NCBI RefSeq assembly: GCF_000783395.1
Contig: NZ_JSFK01000003.1
Span: 372,135-436,134 of the forward strand
Direction of reading: 5' to 3'
DNA length: 64,000 nucleotides
From: Pseudomonas chlororaphis
GTDB lineage: Bacteria; Pseudomonadota; Gammaproteobacteria; Pseudomonadales; Pseudomonadaceae
Part shown: one piece after another, positions 49,758-58,587 of the stretch
Numbering within the stretch: the first letter of the stretch is position 1
Layout: every line of letters begins with the position of its first letter
The notes under the pieces: generated by a model
What the model saw: only the letters and a program-made list of their open reading frames with translations
The model's database searches: none
Told to the model about the DNA's origin: nothing
Position numbers and translations under genes: made by a program

Positions 49758-51155
49758 ATGAACGATATCTCCGCTCCCGAGCAATACGATCTGCAAACCG
49801 CTGCCCTGAAGGTGCCGCCGCATTCCATCGAAGCCGAACAGGCTGTACTCGGTGGTCTGATGCTGGACAACAACGCCTGGGAACGCGTGCTCGATCAAGT
49901 CTCCGACGGCGATTTCTATCGACATGACCACCGTCTGATCTTCCGTGCGATCGCCAAGCTGGCCGATCAGAACATGCCGATCGACGTCGTGACCCTGTCC
50001 GAACAACTGGACAAGGAAGGTCAGACCTCGCAAGTCGGCGGCCTCGGTTACCTCGGCGAGCTGGCGAAAAACACGCCGTCCGTCGCCAACATCAAGGCCT
50101 ATGCGCAGATCGTTCGTGAACGAGCGACCTTGCGTCAGTTGATCGGCATCAGCACCGAAATCGCCGACAGTGCGTTCAACCCGGAAGGCCGCACCGCCGC
50201 CGAAATTCTCGACGAAGCCGAACGCCAGATCTTCCAGATCGCCGAGGCCCGGCCTAAAACCGGCGGCCCGGTGGGTGTGAACGATTTGCTGACCAAGGCC
50301 ATCGACCGCATCGACACCTTGTTCAACACCGACAACGCCATCACCGGCCTGTCCACCGGCTACACCGACCTTGACGAGAAGACCAGCGGCCTGCAACCGT
50401 CCGACTTGATCATCGTCGCCGGCCGTCCGTCGATGGGTAAAACCACCTTCGCGATGAACCTGGTGGAAAACGCCGTGTTGCGTAGCGAGAAGGCGGTTCT
50501 GGTGTACTCCCTCGAGATGCCAGGTGAATCGCTGATCATGCGTATGCTCTCCTCGTTGGGGCGCATCGACCAGACCAAGGTGCGTTCCGGCCAACTGGAA
50601 GACGACGATTGGCCGCGCCTGACTTCGGCGGTCAACCTGCTCAACGACCGCAAGCTGTTCATCGATGACACCGCCGGCATCAGCCCGTCGGAAATGCGCG
50701 CGCGAACCCGGCGTCTGGTGCGTGAGCACGGCGACGTCGGCCTGATCATGATCGACTACCTGCAGCTGATGCAGATCCCCGGTTCCAGCGGCGATAACCG
50801 CACCAACGAGATTTCCGAGATCTCGCGATCCCTGAAAGCACTGGCCAAGGAATTCAACTGCCCGGTAGTCGCCCTGTCGCAGCTCAACCGTTCTCTCGAA
50901 CAACGTCCGAACAAGCGCCCGGTGAACTCCGACTTGCGGGAATCCGGAGCGATCGAGCAGGACGCCGACGTGATCATGTTCGTGTACCGCGACGAGGTGT
51001 ATCACCCGGAAACCGAACACAAGGGCATCGCCGAAATCATCATCGGCAAGCAGCGTAACGGCCCGATCGGTTTTATCCGCCTGGCGTTTATTGGCAAATA
51101 CACCCGTTTCGAAAACCTCGCCCCAGGCAGTTACAACTTCGACGACGACGAGTGA
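49758..51155 (+). CDS. dnaB: Replicative DNA helicase DnaB
   Basis: DnaB is the hexameric fork helicase. 465 residues from the ATG at 49758 (MNDISAPEQYD); the longer frame would reach into the terminator. The N-terminal domain has PPHSIEAEQAVLGGLMLDN, the linker follows, and the RecA-like motor has GRPSMGKTTFAMN (Walker A) and IMIDYLQLM (Walker B). It converges on island B with only 42 bases between, which hold a CAGC..GGCCG/CGGCC..GCTG hairpin. Confidence 0.97.
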   Translation: MNDISAPEQYDLQTAALKVPPHSIEAEQAVLGGLMLDNNAWERVLDQVSDGDFYRHDHRLIFRAIAKLADQNMPIDVVTLSEQLDKEGQTSQVGGLGYLGELAKNTPSVANIKAYAQIVRERATLRQLIGISTEIADSAFNPEGRTAAEILDEAERQIFQIAEARPKTGGPVGVNDLLTKAIDRIDTLFNTDNAITGLSTGYTDLDEKTSGLQPSDLIIVAGRPSMGKTTFAMNLVENAVLRSEKAVLVYSLEMPGESLIMRMLSSLGRIDQTKVRSGQLEDDDWPRLTSAVNLLNDRKLFIDDTAGISPSEMRARTRRLVREHGDVGLIMIDYLQLMQIPGSSGDNRTNEISEISRSLKALAKEFNCPVVALSQLNRSLEQRPNKRPVNSDLRESGAIEQDADVIMFVYRDEVYHPETEHKGIAEIIIGKQRNGPIGFIRLAFIGKYTRFENLAPGSYNFDDDE

Positions 51156-51197
51156 CAGCAGGCCGAAATCAGCGGCCCGCTGCCCACGGTGTATCGC

Positions 51198-54100
51198 TTA
51201 CACCGTTGCTCCGCTCGGTCCCGGTGTTTCCTCCGCAGGCGTGACGCTGGCGGAGGACGCCTGCAGTTCCTGCCGCGTCAGCGTCTGAATCAACGTCGCC
51301 TCGACAATTGCCAGTTGCGCGGTCACATCATCGGTTTGGGACTTGTATTGAGCCTCGCTCAGCAGGTGCTGCGCTGACTGACTGTCGAGAATCTCCTGTC
51401 GATCCTGAAACGGCTGGCGGCCCGCATCGAATTGCGTCTGGTATTTGTGAATGATGAAGTCCTGCCAGAAATCCATTGACACCAACGCCTGAAACTCTTC
51501 GGGCGAACCATTCAACGCGATGACCTTTTGATAAGCCACATCCAGCATGGCCGGAGTAACGCCAGCCATGCCGATAAAGGAGAGTGACTGCGGCTGAAAC
51601 GGCAATTGCAGCCGATCCTTGAGGCCAAAGCGGTAAGCCATGGTCATTTCATGTGGATCGCGTATGCGCAGGCGATGGCTGTTTCGCAGCTCGTGAGAGG
51701 TTGTCGGATCGTTGATGATTGCTCTGCTCGATGCGATCTCTGCCGCCGCAAACTCGTCGACGTGCTTCAGACGAAACAAGCCTTTGGACAACTCCATCAA
51801 TGGTCCCCCCTTCATATCTTGTCTGGCCTGCACGCGAGCCTTGTGAGTCATGGCCAGCACTTGCAGGTCGGTGAAGGTCGCTGCGGCGAGGTCAGTACAG
51901 CCGGCTTCGCACGCGCGATCGAACAGCTCCCTGCGCAAGGTTCGCGACTGCGGATTGTCTTCGGTGATGACATCGATCACGTCCCAGACCTGGCGCCGGA
52001 AATCAGCATGGTGAACGCGGCTCGCCAGGATGTTGAAGAAGCCGTCCGAGCCTTCCTGTTCACGCAATGTGCGCCATTGAGCTTTTCTGAGGGAGACTTC
52101 ATCGACGGTCAATCCAGCGGTCCATTGCGGTTCCGGCTCCAGAGTGTTTCTTGCAATGGGGCGTTGTGTAACGGTGAGAGACGTCGAGATCAGATTGGAT
52201 GTTCGGTTCAATGGCGTTCTGACTAACCTCAGTCGCTCGCCATAGGCTCGCAGTTGCTGGCGGCTGGCGTCCGACAATGGATTGTTGCTCACCAGAGTGC
52301 CGCTGTTGACCTGAACCGAATGCGCAAGGCGCTCCAGGGTCAGTGGAATGACGAAGTCAGGAATCGTGGTGATCTGATTGTTGCTCAGATCGATTCCGGT
52401 CAGTAATGGTTGATCAAACAGACCGGTCGGCCATTGGCTGATACCCGTTCTCGCCAGATTGACCTCGCGCATGTCGGTGATCTGGCTGAAATCCGGTATC
52501 ACGCCGAGTTGCGGGTTGTTGTCGATCCAGAGCGCTCTGAGCGTTGTGCGTCCGGCCAGTATCTGCGCCGTTTGCGCATTGAGTTCAAGTTGGTTGTGCT
52601 GTAAGAACAGGCGGGTCATCCCGTGCATTTCGCCCACGGCCGGCGGCAAGTCCCTGAGCCGGTTGTTCGACATGTCCAGCCAGCGCACATGACGAAAGCG
52701 GGTGAGGAAACCTTCCGGGGAAGCCGTCAGGTTCATGCCGCTCAACCGGAGTGAGCCGACGTGACTGAAGTCCATGCTCAGATCCGGCAGGGTCGGCAGC
52801 GTCAGGCCGCTCAAATCCAGCTCCAGACCGATAGGCGTGCCATCGAAGGCGTGCATCTGCGCCGTTTCACGCCGCCAGCAACTGATGATTCGATCCCGCG
52901 CGGTAGTGCGGTCATTGCGGGTGGTGGCGTTGATTTGCAACTGATTGGCGCGCACGTAACGCAGTCGATTGCCGCCGCCGGAAAACACCCAATCATCGAG
53001 CTGACCTTTCAGTAGTTCGAACTCTTGTTCCAGCGCGAGCAAGCGTGGTGCAACGGTGCCGCTGTCATGATTCCAGATGAACTCCCTGCACTCTTTGATG
53101 CTCTTGGCCGGGTACAGGTTTCGATAGCGCTGCGCCCTCGAGTTCTCGCTGTCGAATGCCGCCGGATGGGTCGGCTCCATCAGCTCGGGATGTGACACCT
53201 TCAGGGCTCGCCAGTAGACGTCGAATTTCCTCCAGTAAGAAGAGGGGAAGTCGTTGCCCTCGAGCCGTGTGACATTGTTGATCCGCGCGATCACGGACAG
53301 GGTTTCGAGGGTCGGGTTGAGGTTCGCCTGGGGGACCTCGTTCAAGCGATTGTCGCGCAGATCCAGGCTGGTCAGGCCGGCTTTGTCCAGCAGCCCGGCA
53401 GGCCACTGACCGATACCCGTGTTTTTCAGGTTCAAGACCTGTAACCCGGACATGGCGCTGAAGTCGGGCACTGTGCGCAGTTGGTTGTTGGACAGATCGA
53501 TCTGTTTCAACTGGTGTAACCCGCTCAGCGCCAAAGCGCTTTGCTTATCCAGTTTTATCAGGTTCGAGCTCAGGTTCAGATGGCTGAGTTTGTCCAGCCC
53601 GGCGACTTTGTCGGGCAGTTTGTCGAGGCCCGAGTGGACGATAGTCAGGCTTTCCAGATTTGGGCAGTTGGACAGCAGCGTATTGGCGGTGTCGGACCAG
53701 ATAACCGAGTCGAGACTGAGTGTTTTGACGTGGCTGAAGTCCACGGTCAGCAAGGGCAGTGGGCCGTATATCGGTGGCAGTTTCAACACGCCATCCGATT
53801 CGCCCAGCCAGCAGCCTCTGATGATTCTCGCCAGGCGGGTCGCATTGATTCTGTCCGGTCCCGTGACGCTGGTTGAGCCGGGTTGACTGTCGGCTATGTA
53901 GGCCTGCAGTTGCGTTTCCAGTAAATCGAAACCGGCAATGCGTTGGGCTATCTGATTCTCGGCATCATCACCCAGGCCAATCAGGTACTCCCTGGCAGCT
54001 TGCAGATCCTTGTCCGGGTACATGCGTCGCACCATCGCGACTTCAGGGATGTCCCCATCCAGTCTGAAGGCGTCTGCCCGAGAGCCCGTGCGCATCGCTG

Positions 54101-55847
54101 GATAATCGGTCGCCACACGCCGCCAATACACTTCGAGTGATCGCCAATAGCCGGCAGGGAAGGGGTTGCCTTCAATCAGTGTGACCGAGTTGATACGGGC
54201 GTTAGCCAAGAGCTGATCGCGTGGCGGATTGAGGACTTCCTGCGGAATTTCGCGCAGTTGGTTATTGCGCAAGTCGACCACTTCCAGTGCCAGCTGTTCG
54301 TGTAAACCGCTGGGCCAGTGATCCAGTCGGGCATTGCTCAGGTTCAATGACCGAAGTTGCAACATGCCGCTGAAGTCCGGCGTTTTTCCAAGCGGGTTAT
54401 CCGCCAGATCGAGGTGTTCGAGCTGGTTGAGCGCGCCCAGTTTTACCGCCGTTTGCTCACTTAGCTCGATGCGATTCGAGTTCAGATTCAGAGCCTTGAG
54501 TACGGGCATCTTCTCGACACCCGGCAGCAGCTTGTCCAGGGTGGATCGGGTCACCGAGAGTTTTTCCAGGTTGGGAAAACTGCCAAGGAAGGTGTCGGCG
54601 GTGTCCGACCAGGCGACCGCGCTCAACTCCAGCGTGCGTACATGGCTGAAATCAGCTGTCAGCGGGGCAAGGAACGCCTCCCCCAGATCGAGTTTCAGCG
54701 TCTCCCCGGTCTGCCGCTTCCAGCAACGTTTGATTTCTTCAGCGGCATGCTCCACCGAGGGGTGTGCAGGTTCGTTGGGCGACTCTGAAGACGTTTTCTT
54801 GATCCAGGAAGCAAGATCCGCCTTGAGCGACTTGTATTCGCCCTCGCGTTGACTCAGAAAACCACGGACGTCTTCCCCTTTTGAACGCAGAAGTCGGGTG
54901 ATTTCCTCGTTGTTGAGGGCCGGAAAGAGCTTTCGGGCGCGGGACTCTGGCGTGCGCAATTGATTGATCGTCGTGGCAAGCCGTTGCAGCAGGCTTGGGT
55001 GCGCGGGGCTGCCTGACTCGCTACGGAACATCCCGCCGGCACCGCCGACCTCGGTTCCCAGCCAGCCTTCGCGAGCATCGAAAATAATCGGCTCCGACCG
55101 ACCCGGACGCGTAGCGATATAAGTATTGGTGCTGTCGCCGGCAACCGGATCCTGCGCGCGGACGATTCGCATCACCGCGATCGACGGGGTCGAGGCATCG
55201 ATGTCGTGCAGTACCTGATAGCTGTGGTTGTCGATTACCGCATAGAGTTTGCCGTTGAAACGGTGCAGTCCATCGTTGCCACTTTGCACACCACTGAAGT
55301 CCAGCGGCGTACGGAAAGCCTCCAGGCGGGTGGCCGACAGCGGCACACCGATCGGTTCGAATTGTTCCAGCTCATGCCAGACCCCTGAGCTGGAGTCACG
55401 CAGCAGCGAAGGTCCCGTGGAACTGGACTCACTGGGCAGTTTTGCCCGATACAGTCCTGTTTCCGGATCCTTGCCAACCAGCACGATGCCACCGGGGACT
55501 TCGGCGTATTGGCGGCCCTTGTGCGTCCTCAAACCGTCAGCGTTGCGATCCGACAAGCCGGTGGCAGATGGAACCCAGTAATGCTCCAGCGAATGACTCA
55601 CGGAGCGCGGGATTTCAATGGCCACCGTGGGTTGATGAACCGTGATGGTCGGTGCCGGCTCGATCGCCTCGATGTCGGCTTTCGTCCCTTGTCTGCCGGG
55701 GCGCGGTGAATGGCCGCCCGGCGTCAGGATCTCGACATCTGCGCGCGGTGGCAGGTCGAGGCGCGGGGTGTCCCCGTCTGGCAGAGAGTTTTGTCGAACG
55801 GGAGGGGTACCGGAACTGTTGCCTCTGGGAGGCGATTTAACGGGCAT
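51198..55847 (-). CDS. Giant LRR protein with C-terminal NEL-type E3 ligase-like domain
   Basis: 1549 residues. Order: a Pro-rich head (1-85); a beta module in two copies, the first with EHYWVP and GLR..KGRQY (88-165) and the second with GLHRFNGKLYAVI (193-275); three tandem modules of about 300 residues starting near 305, 607 and 908, each a helical linker opening with a FP or YP pair and then an LRR block opening with DFSHV; and a helical end domain from about 1235. The last has ACEAGCTDLAAATF with Cys1317 in a CxD motif, as in NEL E3 ligases of the IpaH/SspH group, which transfer ubiquitin to host proteins. No signal peptide, so type III or another contact route is likely. CAAGGAT precedes the start. 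No immunity or chaperone gene is seen beside it. Confidence 0.82.
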   Translation of the reverse strand: MPVKSPPRGNSSGTPPVRQNSLPDGDTPRLDLPPRADVEILTPGGHSPRPGRQGTKADIEAIEPAPTITVHQPTVAIEIPRSVSHSLEHYWVPSATGLSDRNADGLRTHKGRQYAEVPGGIVLVGKDPETGLYRAKLPSESSSTGPSLLRDSSSGVWHELEQFEPIGVPLSATRLEAFRTPLDFSGVQSGNDGLHRFNGKLYAVIDNHSYQVLHDIDASTPSIAVMRIVRAQDPVAGDSTNTYIATRPGRSEPIIFDAREGWLGTEVGGAGGMFRSESGSPAHPSLLQRLATTINQLRTPESRARKLFPALNNEEITRLLRSKGEDVRGFLSQREGEYKSLKADLASWIKKTSSESPNEPAHPSVEHAAEEIKRCWKRQTGETLKLDLGEAFLAPLTADFSHVRTLELSAVAWSDTADTFLGSFPNLEKLSVTRSTLDKLLPGVEKMPVLKALNLNSNRIELSEQTAVKLGALNQLEHLDLADNPLGKTPDFSGMLQLRSLNLSNARLDHWPSGLHEQLALEVVDLRNNQLREIPQEVLNPPRDQLLANARINSVTLIEGNPFPAGYWRSLEVYWRRVATDYPAMRTGSRADAFRLDGDIPEVAMVRRMYPDKDLQAAREYLIGLGDDAENQIAQRIAGFDLLETQLQAYIADSQPGSTSVTGPDRINATRLARIIRGCWLGESDGVLKLPPIYGPLPLLTVDFSHVKTLSLDSVIWSDTANTLLSNCPNLESLTIVHSGLDKLPDKVAGLDKLSHLNLSSNLIKLDKQSALALSGLHQLKQIDLSNNQLRTVPDFSAMSGLQVLNLKNTGIGQWPAGLLDKAGLTSLDLRDNRLNEVPQANLNPTLETLSVIARINNVTRLEGNDFPSSYWRKFDVYWRALKVSHPELMEPTHPAAFDSENSRAQRYRNLYPAKSIKECREFIWNHDSGTVAPRLLALEQEFELLKGQLDDWVFSGGGNRLRYVRANQLQINATTRNDRTTARDRIISCWRRETAQMHAFDGTPIGLELDLSGLTLPTLPDLSMDFSHVGSLRLSGMNLTASPEGFLTRFRHVRWLDMSNNRLRDLPPAVGEMHGMTRLFLQHNQLELNAQTAQILAGRTTLRALWIDNNPQLGVIPDFSQITDMREVNLARTGISQWPTGLFDQPLLTGIDLSNNQITTIPDFVIPLTLERLAHSVQVNSGTLVSNNPLSDASRQQLRAYGERLRLVRTPLNRTSNLISTSLTVTQRPIARNTLEPEPQWTAGLTVDEVSLRKAQWRTLREQEGSDGFFNILASRVHHADFRRQVWDVIDVITEDNPQSRTLRRELFDRACEAGCTDLAAATFTDLQVLAMTHKARVQARQDMKGGPLMELSKGLFRLKHVDEFAAAEIASSRAIINDPTTSHELRNSHRLRIRDPHEMTMAYRFGLKDRLQLPFQPQSLSFIGMAGVTPAMLDVAYQKVIALNGSPEEFQALVSMDFWQDFIIHKYQTQFDAGRQPFQDRQEILDSQSAQHLLSEAQYKSQTDDVTAQLAIVEATLIQTLTRQELQASSASVTPAEETPGPSGATV
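52265..54935 (-). repeat. Three tandem ~300-residue linker-LRR modules
   Basis: Within the giant LRR gene, marks recur with a period of 301-302 codons: LFP/MYP/LYP at residues 307, 609 and 910; a Cys-Trp pair (RCW, GCW, SCW) before each LRR block; DFSHV at 399, 703 and 1026; and INSVT or INNVT plus a GNPFP or GNDFP stretch after the first two blocks. Sequence has diverged, so the duplication is old. Confidence 0.75.
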
Positions 55848-55947
55848 GTGTTTCTATCCTTGTAGAGTTTGCGCATCAGCTCGCAGCAACAGGAGCTGAT
55901 GGCAGGGGCGGCGTCATTGCCTGATTGATCGTGTAATTGCAGTGCCT

Positions 55948-58536
55948 TTATTCGGACACGGCGGCCGGGCTGGCCAGTGCAAATATTTTTGTCGCTGTCT
56001 TGCCATCGAAGGTCTGCCGCCAGATGGCCACGTGCGGTAAGCCGGCCTGTTCATCGCGGCGCTGAGATTCGATGCCGCGTTTGCTATGTTCGAGCGTTTT
56101 GAGGTGACCGCCTCTCGTGGTGAAATTCAGCGCCAGGGCATCGTGCCTGTCGTAGTGGAAATGTGCCTCCCACAAGGGCGCGTCGTCGGCACGATCACTG
56201 ATCGAATAAACGTCCAGAAAAGACTTGCCATTGCCTTTGCCCAGCTGCTTGCGATCAACGGTTTTGCTCACGTTGAGCTCGTCGGCATCCATCAGATAAT
56301 TCAGGCGCATGATGTCGAGCACGTCCTTGTTCTTGTACATGCGCACCAGCACACTCTGGCCTTGCGCGGCCAGTGAGTCAGCCGCCGTTCGCAAGCGTGC
56401 AGACAGCTCGAGGATTTCGGCATCGTCGTGGGCGTCCTCGAGACTTTTCAGGCGTCTTGCCTGCTCGTTCAGGCTGTCCGTCGCGTTATCCAGATCGTCG
56501 AGGATCTCGCTCGGACTGGTTTTTTTTGTCTCTTCCACTTTGGCCCTGGCCACATGTTGTTCGACTTCAGCCAGCAACTTTCTTGCCTCTGCGATAAGTT
56601 TTGGCCTGGTTGTTCGGGTAATGGGCGAGCGTACGGGCAACCATTCTCCTTGTCTTTTTTCGTAGCGCGCGGAGGGAGAGTCAGGCCGCAGTGGATCGGG
56701 CACCTTGACGATGACGTTGCCGTCCCGAGTCGTTTCCACGTCCCCGACCAGTACCCGGTAAGTGCCATGCTGGCGTACACGGAAAACTTTCCTGGGCGGT
56801 ATGGGGCGAGCATTTTCGGAAGGGTCGGGCTGCGGTGGAAGAAAATCGAAATCGATATCGTGGTTGACACTTGGCAGCGCGGTATTGCGATCAAACGAAT
56901 CAAGAATTTCACTTAGCCGGTTTTCGATGCGTGTCTCGAATGGACCTATCAGGCTGAGGATTTCCCTTATGTACTCAGCTCTGGAAGCGTCGGCGGAAGC
57001 CAGTTGCATCTCGAATCGGGATTTGTCCGTCTTTATCTGATCCAGGGTTAACAACAACGCCATCGGGTGATCGCGTTGCGGAACGCTTTTCAAGTCGCCG
57101 GTGATCAGGTCTATGGACGCAAGAGAAGGCATGGTTGTGTTGGGGGCATGGTCGGGCGTGCCGGCAAACAGGTGGACGAAGAGCGTCAGCTTGTTGAAGT
57201 TGATGCGCTCGGCCGATGGCACTTGCTGTCTGATTTCTTCGAGCGTCGGGGCTGCTCCGGGATCGGCTTTTTTGATTTCAGCCATGATCACTTCCCGCTC
57301 CTCGATAAACCGCAGTTTCTTGTTCAGGTGGGGGATGATCTTCTTGCAACTGTCGGCGTCGAGTCTCGACACCGTAGGCTTGACCCTCAAGTCCATGGCC
57401 GCCATGAGCCGGTTCAGAAACTCCGCACGTTCTATCCGGAAGGTGTGCAGTTCCTGTTTGAACAACCCGCTTGCTTTCGCGCGGATCAGCCAGTTCCTGT
57501 TGAGAAGAAGCGATTCAACGAAGTCCGCTTGCTTATGCACATGCTTGAGCAGATTCACTTCAACGTTGAGCAGTTTTGCGTTTTTCTGCGCACTGCCCTC
57601 GGGCAATTTTTTGGCCTCAGCCCACAGGTCGTTATGATGGTCAGACGATTTTTTCAACTCCGTGTGGGCCTTCTGAAAAGGCTGATACATCAGCATCAGA
57701 GTGTCCGTGCTTAACCGGTCTACTTCTGCTTGCGAGATGCCTTGCTTGAGGTCGGGCAAATGATAGACCCAGCTATTGTCCTCATCCCGCCTGACAGATC
57801 GTGTTTTTCCGCTGCGGCTGGCCCGGTAGATATTTGCAATATCGATTGCCACGGGGTCTTTCGGGTTGACGATGCGCCACACTGTTTGTATCGCGGAAGA
57901 GGCACTCACGTCGTGCATGACCTGATAAACCAGATTGTGGATGGTCAGGTACAGCCGGCCTTCGTGGCGAAATATGCCTTCGCCGTCGGCGCTGACGCTT
58001 GTGAAGTCCAGATTCGTACGAAGCGTCTGCAGATGAGTATCGAACAAGGAAACGGCGTCACCGTCATTGAGCGAATGCCAGAGACCGCTGTTGGCGTCGC
58101 GCAGCAATAGCGGCCCTGACGCGACCCGCTCTGCGGCGAGTGTGGCTCGATAGAGGCCGGTTTGCGGATCCACAACGACCATAACGATGCCGTCGTACAT
58201 CACATCGACATATTCGCGCTCCTTGTACGTCCTCAAGCCTTCAGGATTGGCCAGCGGCATACGGTCAGGTGCCGCGCGCCAATAATGCTCCAGCGGTTGA
58301 GGCCCAGGTGTGGCGGTTTCGACTGATGTCGAGTGGGCAATGACGACGGGTGACGGTCTGATCGCGTCGAGGTCGCCAATGCCGTGGGGGGAGAGCGGTC
58401 GCGTCTGGGCACCGAGAGAAAACGATGATTCCAGGGTCGCATGTGGCGTTTGCACCGTATCACCGTGCAGTGGTGTATTCGGGCGAGAAGAGCTGTCGAC
58501 ATTAGCGGTGCTCTTGACGGGTTTTTTTGGAGCCAT
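55948..58536 (-). CDS. Island B effector-like protein with FHY/GGHL C-terminal domain (1)
   Basis: 862 residues from the ATG at 58536 (MAPKKPV), behind AAGGATGA; the ATG nine bases earlier overlaps that site. A disordered head is followed by both copies of the shared beta module (EHYW near 84, GLRTYKEREY, then GEGIFRHEGRLYL). A long charged helical middle, about 270-550, may form coiled coils. IDFDFLPPQ near 561 opens the C-terminal part shared with the next two genes, ending with GKGNGKSFLDVYS, AHFHY (about 791-795), GGHLKTL (809-815) and DEQAG...IWR. No signal peptide or membrane segment. I do not recognise the C-terminal fold; the conserved His and Tyr could be catalytic. Confidence 0.75.
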   Translation of the reverse strand: MAPKKPVKSTANVDSSSRPNTPLHGDTVQTPHATLESSFSLGAQTRPLSPHGIGDLDAIRPSPVVIAHSTSVETATPGPQPLEHYWRAAPDRMPLANPEGLRTYKEREYVDVMYDGIVMVVVDPQTGLYRATLAAERVASGPLLLRDANSGLWHSLNDGDAVSLFDTHLQTLRTNLDFTSVSADGEGIFRHEGRLYLTIHNLVYQVMHDVSASSAIQTVWRIVNPKDPVAIDIANIYRASRSGKTRSVRRDEDNSWVYHLPDLKQGISQAEVDRLSTDTLMLMYQPFQKAHTELKKSSDHHNDLWAEAKKLPEGSAQKNAKLLNVEVNLLKHVHKQADFVESLLLNRNWLIRAKASGLFKQELHTFRIERAEFLNRLMAAMDLRVKPTVSRLDADSCKKIIPHLNKKLRFIEEREVIMAEIKKADPGAAPTLEEIRQQVPSAERINFNKLTLFVHLFAGTPDHAPNTTMPSLASIDLITGDLKSVPQRDHPMALLLTLDQIKTDKSRFEMQLASADASRAEYIREILSLIGPFETRIENRLSEILDSFDRNTALPSVNHDIDFDFLPPQPDPSENARPIPPRKVFRVRQHGTYRVLVGDVETTRDGNVIVKVPDPLRPDSPSARYEKRQGEWLPVRSPITRTTRPKLIAEARKLLAEVEQHVARAKVEETKKTSPSEILDDLDNATDSLNEQARRLKSLEDAHDDAEILELSARLRTAADSLAAQGQSVLVRMYKNKDVLDIMRLNYLMDADELNVSKTVDRKQLGKGNGKSFLDVYSISDRADDAPLWEAHFHYDRHDALALNFTTRGGHLKTLEHSKRGIESQRRDEQAGLPHVAIWRQTFDGKTATKIFALASPAAVSE

Positions 58537-58587
58537 GTTTTTCATCCTTGAAAAAGTCGCTCAGCCCTGGTTCAGGGGGAGGCCGTT

